DNA from: Meconema thalassinum
Taxonomy: Eukaryota; Arthropoda; Insecta; Orthoptera; Tettigoniidae
Assembly (NCBI GenBank): GCA_946902985.2
Contig: OX336388.2
Span: 1,509,102,545 to 1,509,166,544 of the forward strand
Length of the DNA: 64,000 nucleotides
Reading direction: 5' to 3'
Under the pieces are notes generated by a model. That model saw only the letters and a list, made by a program, of their open reading frames with translations. It made no database searches and was not told the origin of the DNA. Positions 11,131 through 21,304 of this stretch are shown piece by piece. Positions within the stretch are counted from its first letter, which is position 1; each line of letters begins with the position of its first letter. The position numbers were made by a program, and so were the translations under genes.

Positions 11131-12639
11131 ATGAACGTCAACAAAAGTAAAGTTTCTCCATATGAGTTCTTGTAATTAATTTCTTATTTTAAAAAAATTT
11201 TGTATTTTCTGTTGATACTTCCTACTGACTTATTCTTCGTGTGTGGAATGATTTACAGTGGGCCAGCATAAGTATATTTAAAGGCCGTATGTGGCATGCG
11301 GGTCGCCTATTGAGAATGCCTGGACTGTACGGTCCGGAAGGATAAACCAGTCATGCTAGCCCCTTTGACAAGCCTGCGGGCTGTCATCCTAGTATGGATA
11401 AAAACCTACAATCTACTCTCAACCAAACACAATTCTTACTTCCTCTGAACGATCTTTGATACTTTCCGAAACCTGCTACAACTGGAGAAACGTTATCAAT
11501 ACTTGTATAACATCTTAGAGAACTTTACCTTTGGCAACTTTCCTTATTCCGTTTTTCGCCCTTCCTCTCACTACCAGAGAACGTAAATTTTTCCTCGCCA
11601 CCATCCGCCTCACTTCCTTCGCATCGATCCACCACCACTTTCTCCTTCCCCAACCACTTTGTGGCCCCTAGCGTTTCGTCCCTGTTGTGGTGCCATCTCA
11701 GACGACGCGACGTTTCCGGATATTCCTTCTGCGACATCCTCTCCAATGCGTGCTCGTATTATCCATCAGTTTTCACTTAAACCTCCATTTCCCCAGACGA
11801 CAAAAGGTTTTACAATAACATCTAAAATGTCTTCTCCTTTAATCGATATGAGTCGATAATGGAGGAATTTATCTTCCAAATCCGATTTAGAGTTGAAACG
11901 TGAAGGCTTGGCCACTTGCGATTCTCTCCCTCTTTATTCATTCGAATGTCTCGATGCGCCAAAATAGCGCTTCCTGTGCATCTCAGGAATAATTCTTCCA
12001 GAAAATGTATTTTAAATGAAATATTACTCTGGCTTACCTTTCTAACTCTAATCGTAAAAATTAGTTTAACATATTATGTTTGCCCCTTATAAACGAATGC
12101 TGCAAATATTGAGTAGACAAGTGAGTTTACCGAGATCAAAGTGGTAACACACCTTGCTATTGAATCGGGGAGTTCGGATTAGAACCCTAGTGATGTTCCC
12201 ATTTTCGACATTTCTAATTCAGGGTCGTGTTGAATCTTTGTTCCAGATGTCTATCAAATGTACGTATTGAAACGTTTATCGATATGCAGTTGTGTGTTTG
12301 TTCATATTATTTAACAACCTTCGCTAATTGCTTTGCTTGTAGAAGTCTTGCATACTCAATACTCTATCTTTATAATGGAAATTGAATTGTTTACGACAAA
12401 AGATTCCCGATAATCTTGAATTTGGGATACGAGCACCAGTTAGGAGAAATTTTCACGTTCATTCCCTGTAGTGTTTGTATTTGACTTCCGTTCATACTCA
12501 TACCATTCAATAATGTTTATTACATTTTAATTCAATATCAAACAAACAAGGAGTGAAAGTTAATTTTTAGATGTATTAACATTTATGGATATTTAAAAAT
12601 AAATATTCATAATCCATTTGTGTGAACCAATTTAATTCA
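11131..12639. other. No gene recognised
   Basis: Short frames on both strands (11525-11746 minus, 11659-11859 plus) overlap each other and show no domain. No recurring repeats were recognised. Confidence 0.45.
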
Positions 12640-13170
12640 GTAAAGGTCCATGTAGCTTCCTGAGATTGGTCGTGACAGCCATTCTGAATCGGTTATTTTA
12701 CGGAATTGTACTTCTAACAGGCACATACAGTGTAATATATCATTAAAACACATGAATCTAGTATTATTATTTAGATTTAGGTTGTCGGTAATTATCGCTC
12801 TTGGTATAGGATAAAAATGTACAGAGCATTTAAAAACAGTTGGCAGCCCTGACGGAATACGTATAGTCATATATGTTATGATGAACAAAGCACATATAAC
12901 ATTTGGTTGAAATCGATTTGTTAGTATAGAAGTTACATAAATTTAAAATTGAACCCATCGGCAGGTTCAGAATCATGTTGGCAGCATCGACATATATCAG
13001 TTACTCCAAATTAATCTAGAATGGCATGTACAGTACTATACGTGTGCAGAGTTTAGAGCTGTCGGCTTGCATACTTTCTGAGATATTGGTATTAGAATAA
13101 AAATAATTGAGAGAGCATTTCTTAACAGTTGGCAACCCTGCTGGCTCTCAAGAACACGCATAGTCATAAT

Positions 13171-13314
13171 GCACCTGCCCCAAAACCTAAGAAGTCTCCT
13201 TCTAAGGCTAAAAAGGCTGCAAAGGTGCCCACGAAAAAACCTAAAGCACCTAAGCCTAAGAAGGCAGCGAAGCCCAAGGCTTCCCCGAAAAAGGCAGCTC
13301 CTAAGAAGAAGTGA
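13171..13314 (+). pseudogene. Histone H1 C-terminal tail-like fragment
   Basis: From 13171 to the TGA at 13312-13314 there are 47 codons made almost only of Lys, Pro, Ala and Ser, with motifs such as KSPSKAKKAAK, KKPKAPKPKKAAKPK and SPKKAAPKKK just before the stop. This is the composition and motif style (SPSK/SPKK, AAKPK) of the DNA-binding C-terminal tail of metazoan linker histone H1, where it binds linker DNA in chromatin. The globular winged-helix domain and start codon are absent. Upstream sequence is family A repeat, so the frame is a fragment, not a gene. The H1 frame runs opposite to the host repeat. A 14-bp-stem hairpin overlaps the stop (13311-13345). Alternative: a Lys/Pro/Ala-rich low-complexity stretch from another gene. 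Confidence 0.7.
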
Positions 13315-13345
13315 GAAGTTTATTGGTTTTTACCGATCTTCTCAC
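13311..13345 (+). promoter_or_regulatory. Hairpin at the H1-like stop codon
   Basis: GTGAGAAG (13311-13318) pairs with CTTCTCAC (13338-13345), and ATTGGT (13322-13327) pairs with ACCGAT (13332-13337) around a TTTT loop; a TTT bulge separates the two stems. The inner part has the 6-bp stem and 4-nt loop of a replication-dependent histone mRNA stem-loop, but not its conserved sequence. Whether it is a decayed histone processing signal is inference. Confidence 0.5.
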
Positions 13346-13757
13346 ACTCACACACACACCTATTTGCGGACTTGGAATCATGTGTGCAACACTGTCATAT
13401 ATGGGCTCCTGAAAATAATCTGGAATGTTATTATCTCTGTGTGTTCGAATTTTGGTACAGTTAGCATGCATTACTTTTGAGATATTCAATATAGAGTTCA
13501 AATTTCAATTATGATATTCAGCAGTTGGTAGTACTGACTTCATGTTGAAATATCGACATGGGATATTCAGGTATAGATCTTTGCTCATACCAAATTTGGT
13601 TTCAAAAGGTGTAGCCGTTTAGGAATTGATAGGGGACACACACAGACAGAAGGGCAGACAGACAATTGGGCAGACAGATGGACCGATAGACAGACACACA
13701 TCTGCCCGGATGGTCTCATAAGACTACTTTTTCGCATTTTTTTTGCAAATTGTGCAA

Positions 13758-14604
13758 CCCACTTCAGGGATGGCTAATGGTGGTGAATGAATTCGCTCCT
13801 CTCACGTTCAGTCCGGAGATATCTTATCCCGAAGGTCTTGCGCGCTAACACACCGAGTCCTATCGGTCTGTAAAACAATTATAACAATATCTCTCCCTTA
13901 TAGAAGCGCCATGAATGACGACAGAATGCGGAGTAATTTCTTCTGTTCCCAGAGGTCATTAACAATTCACACAGGTAATTTGTACCATTTAAAGGTGGCC
14001 ACTAGTGAATAGAAATCCATCGCTTTACCGTAGTTGAATTGATACCAAATCGATTAGAGAATCCTCCCCTCAGTTGTAAAGTGAAAGTTGCGGTGAAACT
14101 TCACAGCAATGACGTGGAATGGCTTGCAAGGAGAGCAAAGAGGAGGGGAGTGAAATAGGGGTTTACACAGGATATTGGTAGGGGAGGTCCTGCCTCCCAC
14201 GCGGTCTGTAATAGGCTTTCAAAATGCAAACTCAATGGCACATTGGGTTAATACGGTGCTAGGGATGTTGGAGGTGTTTGTTACAGTGCAATTCGTTTCA
14301 GATACCTGATTCCAGTGGAAAAAATGTGAACTGCACACGCATTCAGTAGGTTATAAAAATACTGGCGGAGGTGCATTCGTTTTACCACATGTATCCATGT
14401 TTATGGACACCTGTAATAAAATCGCAGTGTTGTGTGGTTTCAATGCTACTGTATTTCTCATTTCTATTTTAGTAAACGATTTGCTCTTTTCTCTCAGATA
14501 CTAAAATAACAATCAAAACTGTGGTATTAACGCACCGGTCGGCGTAGGATCTTTTGAACACTGCCAATCTCTGCAAAAGTAGTGGCAAAACTAGGCCATC
14601 AAAA
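13758..14604. other. No gene recognised
   Basis: No long frames and no element ends recognised. Confidence 0.45.
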
Positions 14605-15470
14605 TATTTGATTGTTTATTTTATTTTTATTTAATGTAGGCCCTAATTAATATTTATTTATTTATTTTACTTTTTAATTTGTTTATTTATTTAAAATATT
14701 CTTTATTTACTTATTTCTTTAATCTAAGTCTCTTAATTTATGTATTTCTTTTTCATTCTTCTTGCCGTCTCGGCCAGCTATGGACCACGTAATTCAACTG
14801 CTCTCTTCCTCGAGCTTTACCATTCGCCCAGTAACGCCTCGTGTGCTCTCGATGCTGCTGTTCCCTAGCTTCAGCCCACCTCTTGTCTGTTGTTAGTTAA
14901 AGCTTTTCCTGGAAACTCGGGTGTTCTTTTAGTTTTATCTCAAGGGGCGTACACAACTTAATATCGTTGTATGTATTTCCTATTTCTTTTAAATCCTTTT
15001 CTACCTCTGTAAACCACGTTCCCTTGGCTTTCTTACCCAGAAAGTAAGCAGAGATATTGTATGACAATCGTATTGGGCTCAGTATTGTTAAATGACCATA
15101 GAACACAATCCTCCTCTTTCTCATCATGTCTGTGATTTTAGTAACGTGTGTGCAGAGTTCATGGTTGTGTCTCCGTCTGTAATCACCGATATCCTTGACT
15201 GGGCCTAAGATTTTCCGTAAGAGCTTCGTTTCTTTGGTTTCAAGTTTGTCCATAAGACCTTTTCTGTGCATCGTAAGGCACTATTCATCATATAAGGCTT
15301 CCGGTCGGATGACTTTGCAGTAATGTAGAAGCTTGGCATTTAGGGATGATCATTTATTGTTATAGTTTCCCTTGGTTAACTGGTATGCAGTTTCCATTTT
15401 TCTCATTCGTGATCTGACAACCTCCTTCTCAGAGACGTTAGACGTGTGTTACTAACTGTTATTATATTTA
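14605..15470 (-). pseudogene. LINE 3' end with T-rich/(TTTA) tail, 5'-truncated
   Basis: On the minus strand a frame at 14897-15271 reads KGLMDKLETKETKLLRKILG and MMRKRRIVFYGHL, the C-terminal end of a LINE polyprotein; the same LRKILGP...MRKRR..FYGHL signature recurs at 28760-29275. Upstream in another frame (about 15300-15420) KLLHYCKVIRPEALYDE continues the same protein, so there is at least one frameshift or stop. The region 14605-14750 is a degenerate (TTTA)-rich stretch, on the minus strand an A-rich (TAAA) tail, consistent with target-primed insertion. The RT core is missing. Confidence 0.8.
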
Positions 15471-15789
15471 CATTTCCTTATTTACGTAATGAGCTTTTGT
15501 TGTCGGTTGTTCATCTCAATCACTTAAACAAACATGTAACTGTAACTGAGTTCATAATGTGGTTTTTAGACCTAGCTCCTGTACTGACATCCACTTAACT
15601 TCCCAGTGAAGGCAACATTGTCTGAATTTTAATATGTGCCGAAGAGAGTTGTGTCCCATTAGATGAGTGTCCTGAGCCCGCCTGTCATCTCTGTCCATTA
15701 ACGCCATTAGAATTGTTCCTATGGGGGTATTTGAAGCTAGCAGTCTACACCCAGCAGCCAGAAAATCCAGAGCGCCTTCGACAACTCAT

Positions 15790-15843
15790 TGTTGTTGTTG
15801 TTGTTGTTGTTGTTTTAAGGGGCCTAACATCGAGGTTATCGGC
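15790..15843 (-). mobile_element. 54-bp retroposon tail with 11-bp TSD
   Basis: A perfect duplication, CGACAACTCAT, flanks it at 15779-15789 and 15844-15854. The insert is only the 3' tail of the 30918-31648 element in reverse: gccgataacctcgatgtta, ggcccctt, then (caa)n. It is an extremely 5'-truncated retroposed copy. Confidence 0.85.
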
Positions 15844-15854
15844 CGACAACTCAT

Positions 15855-16488
15855 CGTCGAAACTTGTATTTCAATAACAACGGCCATGCTACAGCACTCT
15901 AGAATGTCCGTTCAGTGGCGTGCGCAGATGTGCATAAACCAATAAGGTTTCGAGCATTCGCTACCGTAACAAACCACTGTTAGTGCAGTTTGGGCCCCCT
16001 GCCCCACATATCCTTCTTGTCGTAGTCTGGCCCTGATGACAATTCTTGGGGCCACATACACTTTCATTTACTGACAATTTGCATACAATGGGATATTACG
16101 AGATGGTAACAAACTAAATAAAACTTCAATAAGAAATAGAAGAATATCTTCGACCGTACTCGAACTTCTCACAAGTTGGATTGGCCCTTCGTCATGTCCG
16201 CTATGTGCTTACCACATGACATAATATACTGAACCACGTCATGCTGCCTGCTCATTTGAGATGTTCAAAATGCTTGCAATGTCATTCCATGTTCTACTGA
16301 GGTTACATTAACGTCTTGGATGTTATTGTGTAGGCCGTGAATGCAAATATATCCGTTGTACTCTCTTGACTGTGCGTACCGGAAGAGCAATTGCTTTCAG
16401 CACGAATATAAAACTTGCGGGTCTGCGGCACACAATGACATGTGATTGTAGCATTGAAGAGTCATAACGTTGCAAAACGTTGCATAAA
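15855..16488. other. No gene recognised
   Basis: Short overlapping frames only. A B-box-like string (gttcgagtac in reverse, near 16150) might mark a very old SINE, too weak to call. Confidence 0.4.
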
Positions 16489-16585
16489 TAATTTCCCAAT
16501 GGGAGAATTGAACCTTCTATACTCCGGTCCGTCAATTGGAATTCCAGTGCTTATCTACTTGAGCTACGCCTCAGCTTTGAATTAC
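16489..16585 (-). mobile_element. tRNA-like SINE head
   Basis: On the minus strand: gctgaggcgtagctcaagta (A-box-like TGAGGCGTAGCTC), then about 50 bp later GGTTCAATTCTCC (B-box-like). The spacing suits a tRNA-derived pol III promoter. It has no tRNA-like anticodon arm that I can fold, so it is called a SINE head rather than a tRNA gene. Confidence 0.5.
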
Positions 16586-16588
16586 ACA

Positions 16589-17755
16589 AGTATTTATTTA
16601 TTTATTTATTTATTTATTTAGCGTATGATGAAAACAACCTATAAACTATTTACATATCCAGTGGAAGATAAGCAGAGAGTAAATACAAATTACCATGTAC
16701 CGTATATACAAAGAAATTTACGAAGCTTGAGAGAAAAAAATAACATGAATAAAACAATATATTTATACATCCCTATCTACCTGACAACTTAGACAGTTCA
16801 ATTGTAAACATTGAGAGTGAGTGACGTGCGTCTCACTAAATGTGAATGTCCAATTCCGCTACCCACTTCACTGCTTCCGGTGTTGCTGAGTTGAGGTCTT
16901 CCATGGTGCCAGAGAAAGCACGGAGTGGGCATTCCTGCACTACATGCTTCATTGTTTGGCGAACCTCCCCACAATCACAATGGGGGGAAACTGAACAGCC
17001 CCATGTGTGTAAAGAAGATGCTGTTCTACCTACTCCACATCTCATGCGATTTAGTCTACTCCAGGTGCAGCGTGGCAGATCGAAGCCTGCCAGTTTTGTA
17101 GATGGATTTTTAATGTCCACTGCTGCACAAGGTGGGGATAAAGACCACTCTATATACCACTTAGAAGTGGAGTTGAAGGAGTTGGATGTTAACTTCACAG
17201 CCGTCTTCCAAGCTGGCTGACGAGACTTAAGGCGTGTGCATTTTTGTCTGATATCCTCATGAACAGGTAGATGTTCATTCTTCAACATTCTTGTCCACAG
17301 CTGAAAATGGGCCTTCTGTCTCCTGATATGTGGAGGTACTATATTGCTGAGTACCGGTAACCATTTGATCGGTGTAGCACGAAGTGTACCAGTTATGATC
17401 CGCATGGTTTGGCGAAGTTGTGAATCTACTAGCTGTGTGTGAGCACTATTAAGCCAGATACCAGAGCAGTATTCTGCTGCAGAATAGACCAAGGCCAAAG
17501 ATGTTGTCCGTAAGGTGTTTCCATCCGCTCCCCAAGAAGTTCCAGCCAGTCGTTGGAGGTTATTATTACGACTTTTTAGTTTGTTGACGGTTTTCAGCAG
17601 ATGATGTTTGTACGTAAGAGACCTATCCAATGTTACTCGTAAATAACTGGGATTGGCACAATATTGTAGTTCGTGACCCTTGAGGAATAGCCTTGGATGG
17701 TAGTTCGCTTCTGCGTTGTTTAGATGAAATGTAGATGGCACTGTTTTCTGTGGGT
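16589..17755 (-). mobile_element. 5'-truncated jockey-like LINE with (TAAA)n tail
   Basis: The minus-strand insertion runs from a truncation point near 17755, through an open frame (17741-16836) and about 240 bp of 3' UTR, to a (TAAA)n tail seen as (TTTA)n at 16592-16620. A stop codon sits in frame about four codons upstream of the NPQKTVPSTF start of similarity, marking the 5' junction. No target-site duplication was found by eye. Confidence 0.8.
16836..17741 (-). pseudogene. LINE RT C-terminal region, open 301 codons
   Basis: The frame starts after the RT catalytic motifs. It contains YLRVTLDRSLTYKHHL (normally YLGV.LDR.L), RLAGTSWGADGNTLRT, LVYSAAEYCSGIWLNSAHT, MRIITGTLRATP, the RLNRMRCGVGR motif and a C-terminal knuckle CDCGEVRQTMKHVVQECP of the type C-x-C-x8-H-x4-C. 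This order matches the end of jockey-superfamily LINE polyproteins, which copy their RNA into DNA at a nicked target. The catalytic FADD box is not included, so the copy cannot encode active RT. It is uninterrupted over 300 codons, so the insertion is fairly recent. The first Met is arbitrary. Confidence 0.85.
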
Positions 17756-17759
17756 TAGT

Positions 17760-19752
17760 ATGTAGATATCATCTTTGAAAATAATCATCCAACACAAGTA
17801 TTAAGAGCGTCTTAGAGTACGTTGCTCCTCCAGTTCGCTGCTTCAAAATTTCTACACATCCCTCTATCATAGTGTTAGGCGTTAATTTCATGATTTGCGA
17901 TACCCATCCACTTGGCATGACATCTTACCGCAGGTGATATGTTAAAGTACAATAATTGAATACAGGTACACCATATTATTTGAACTGTCTGTAGTCACAT
18001 CGGATTGGGGAATAATAGGGTTCAGTATCGTTTGCGGGATATGCTTACATTGCATTAGTACCATACGGGATGCAAGCTCATAAATATCGATCTTCCTAAT
18101 AATACACGTTAGTTGGGATGCATAAAAGCAATATTATAAGGGGCGGCTGACTCACCTGGTATACTGTAGCCTATACAGTGTATTATACAGATTCCCACTA
18201 GGAGGTTAGGAGAGCTGCTGTATTCAGATTACGAGTTGATAAGTAGTAATACAAAGTATAACTACTTTCAGGTTGTCCGGTCTTGTAGGTCGTGGTCCAG
18301 GAAGAATGTTATCTTCCGACTTTTCACCGAAAACTTGAACATAGTTATGAACGCCGCCCGTGAAAACCTCAGCTATAATACAAGCAATGTCGATCGTGCA
18401 ACCTGAGAGAAGTAGAGAGGGTTGAAGAACTGTTGCCTGCCTGAATCGACATCTCAGGGTGGTTATTAGTGTTATTGTCATTGTCATTGTTGTTATTGAT
18501 CAGTTGGATTCGATTCACTGGCCAGACATTTAATTATATTTCAAACTAGATGACCGCTCAAATTCCGTCTGTACTGCACGCAAAAATTAAAATAATTCTA
18601 ATCACTATATCACCAACATGAAATGAGTTAATTTTCTATAGCTACCAAACGTTACTAAGAAACTATGTGTTTTCAGTAGCTGCAATATTAATATCTTCAT
18701 AGTGACTAAGGAAATGCTCGAAAATATATCAGCATATCACTACCCAGAATTAACCCTAACTGACTGTTGCGTAGATGGAAACTGTTTGGCAGGTCTTCAA
18801 ATCCCTCACTGAGCCATATACCAGGTGGCCCATTTGCGCCGTGCAATCTACTTATAAGTGTCCCGCATGTACGGGTGATGAACGGGAGGTCTAGTAACTG
18901 AATTGCTAAGGTGTAACCTAACATGCAAGCCGGTTACGCCAGATTGCTAAGAGATAACAACCAGACGGCCGCACGCTGCATCTTCCTCAGTACTCCCGTC
19001 TAATGCGCCCCATAGTGGTATGAGGCCTCGATGGCGAGCGTAGACGCCAGACGTCTATTTGGAAACACCAGTGGTTACCGTCTACGAGCTTCAACGGCAT
19101 TACGATAATTTTCTCCATAGATTAGTGTAACGTCCGTGTACTCATCGATGCTGAATACACCAGCCATCGTCAATATGTTGCCAGCAACTGTCATGTTGTT
19201 GTACCACATATGAGTCTATTACGCTCGCAAATGCGAGTCTCCGAAAGGCAATGGGGTGCATTATACGGGTAGCGCTGAGGAACATGCAGCTAGCGACCGT
19301 CCGGTTGTTATTTCTTCGTATTCTGACGTAATCGGCCTCCGTTCAGTGTGACCCCTGTGGAAATCAGTTAACAGACATCCCAAACGGCATTAATGTATGC
19401 GGGACACCTAACACTAGATAGCACGGGGCAAACGGGCCACCTAGTATATCTCCCGTTGCAAATCGGGTAATTTGATAAGTTGATACCGTGAAGATAATGT
19501 GCCAAAGCGAAATCTCCTTTCTTTGGAGCAAATAATTAACACAGAGAACACTGAATCCAATCAACACTATGAAGATAAATTCTGTCAAAAATACTGCTGT
19601 TTTCACTGGCGTAAGAGTGTTCCTCACATGATCACAATTCTTGGGTGTTGCTAATAATTACTGCCACATAATGAAAAACTTCTTCCACGTTTAATAAAAC
19701 TGACCAGTTCCAAAGAAATCTTTCTGTTAAAATATATTTTCAGTGTAATGCT
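17760..19752. other. No gene recognised; possible Helitron flank
   Basis: Short frames without domains. The part next to 19753 is probably the 3' flank of the decayed Helitron transposase gene, but I cannot find a terminal hairpin plus CTAG here. Confidence 0.4.
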
Positions 19753-19839
19753 TTATGGTAAACGATATTTCTTTGTTTGATTACCTGGCGCGTAAACAAA
19801 CAAAGTTGATGATTTTCCAACACGGAAACAGGCAACATA

Positions 19840-21304
19840 CACACATCAAAAAAAGTTTTGCACCACCTCGGTTCCAAGAGTTCCGGAACCGTTAAATACA
19901 AAGGGAATAGAGATCAACACAAACAACATTTCAGCTCGTTTTATTGCTCATGAGACCCACACATTGCATGTTGTACCATCATACAGCTAGACTTTCAGCA
20001 TTTGTGGTCCAGATTGCAGTACACACCACTACCTCTAATACCCAGTAGCACGTCCTCTTGCATTGATGCATGCCTGTATTCGCCGTGGCATACTATCCAC
20101 AAGTTCATCAAGACACTGTTGGTCCAAATTGTCCCACTCCTCAACGACAATTCGGCGTAAATCTCTCAGAGTGGTTGGTGGGTCAAGACGTCCATAAACA
20201 GCCCTTTTCAACATATCCCAGGCATGTTCGATAGGGTTCATGTCTGGCGAACATGCTGGCCACTGTAGTCGAGCGATGTCGTTATCTTGAAGGAACGCAT
20301 TCACAAGATGTGCACGATGAGGTCGAGAATTGTCGTCCATGAAGACAAATGCCTCTCCAATATTCTGCCGATATGGTTGCACTATGGGTCGGAGGATGTC
20401 ATTCAGGTATCGTAAAGCCGTTTCGGAGCCTTCCATGACCACCAGTGGCGTACGTCGGCCCCACATAATGCCACCCCAAAACATCAGGGAACCACCACCT
20501 TGCTGCACTCGCTGGACAGTGTGTCTAAGACGTTCAGCCTGACCAGGGTGCCTCCAAACACGTCTCCGACGATTGTCTGGTTGAAGGCATATGCGACACT
20601 CATCGGTGAAGAGAACGTGATGCCAATTCCGTGGGGTCCATTCAGCATGTTGTTGGGCCCATCTGTACCGCGCTGCATGGTGTCGGGGTTGCAAAGCTGG
20701 ACCTCGCCATGGACGTCGGGAGTGAAGTTGCGCATCATGCAGCCTATTGCGCACAGTTTGAGTTGAAACACGACGTCCTGTGGCTGAACGAAACGCATTA
20801 TTCAACATGGTGGCATTGCTGTCAGGGTTCCTCCGAGCGGCAATCCGTAAGTAGCGGTCATCCACTACAGTAGTAGCCCTTGGGCGGCCTGAGCGAGGCC
20901 TGTCATCGACAGTTCCTGTATCTCTGTACCTCCTCCATGTCCGAACAACATCGCTTTGGTTCACTCTGAGACGCCTGGAAACTTCCCTTGTTGAGAGCCC
21001 TTCTTGACACAAAGTAACAATGCGGACGCGATCGAACTGCGGTATTGACCTTCTAGGCATGGTAGAACTACAGACAACATGAGCAGCGTACCTTCGTCCT
21101 GGTGGAATGACTGGAACTGATCGGCTGTCGTACCCCCTCCGTCTAATAGGCCCTGCTCATGCATGGTTGTTTACATCTTTGAGCAGTTTTAGTGACATCT
21201 ATGAACAGTTAAAGGGACTGTATCTTGGATACAATATACACAGTCAACGTCTATATGCCGGAGATCTGGGAACCGAGGTGATGCAAAACTTTTCTTGATG
21301 TGTG
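19840..21304 (-). mobile_element. Complete Tc1-type transposon, 1465 bp
   Basis: Terminal inverted repeats of 36 bp with two mismatches start CACACATCAA at 19840 and end TTGATGTGTG at 21304. TA dinucleotides flank both ends (19838-19839 and 21305-21306), the standard Tc1/mariner target duplication. Between them is one long intact transposase frame on the minus strand. It lies inside the Helitron helicase remnant, cutting between the HGQL and YVAC motifs. Confidence 0.95.
20035..21060 (-). CDS. Tc1-family transposase, apparently intact, 341 aa
   Basis: Cut-and-paste transposase that binds the 36-bp terminal repeats and moves the element into TA sites. It has the usual length for Tc1 (about 340 aa) and no stop or frameshift. 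The N-terminus is a pair of helix-turn-helix units (about residues 10-45 and 70-110) separated by the AT-hook-like GRPR at 58-61. The catalytic triad is D153 in FTDE, D243 in FMDDN and E278 in SPDMNPIEH; the last two are separated by 34 residues, the DD34E signature. The GGGSLMFWGGI motif at 188-198 is typical. The chosen ATG at 21060 begins MPRRSIPQFD, the usual Tc1 start. The other frames over this region are shadows. Whether the protein is active cannot be judged from sequence. Confidence 0.95.
   Translation of the reverse strand: MPRRSIPQFDRVRIVTLCQEGLSTREVSRRLRVNQSDVVRTWRRYRDTGTVDDRPRSGRPRATTVVDDRYLRIAARRNPDSNATMLNNAFRSATGRRVSTQTVRNRLHDAQLHSRRPWRGPALQPRHHAARYRWAQQHAEWTPRNWHHVLFTDECRICLQPDNRRRRVWRHPGQAERLRHTVQRVQQGGGSLMFWGGIMWGRRTPLVVMEGSETALRYLNDILRPIVQPYRQNIGEAFVFMDDNSRPHRAHLVNAFLQDNDIARLQWPACSPDMNPIEHAWDMLKRAVYGRLDPPTTLRDLRRIVVEEWDNLDQQCLDELVDSMPRRIQACINARGRATGY

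Larger units (their letters stand above)
12640..13757 (-). mobile_element. Family A Helentron-like repeat, degenerate copy
   Basis: Read on the minus strand this copy has the family layout: a decayed 5' hairpin (about 13720-13757), cttatgaga, a gacaga-type microsatellite, ccctatcaattc, and body units with aacatgattct, cagttggcag and gtatgcaagccgacagc. The units match 24141-25555 in reverse. Its outer 3' end (hairpin and CTTGTT) is missing. About 95 bp of body are replaced by a block that includes a histone H1 tail-like reading frame at 13171-13314. Confidence 0.8.

Noticed and set aside
16846..17220. 124-codon plus-strand frame as a gene
   Set aside because: It is the antisense shadow of the jockey-like LINE frame on the minus strand.
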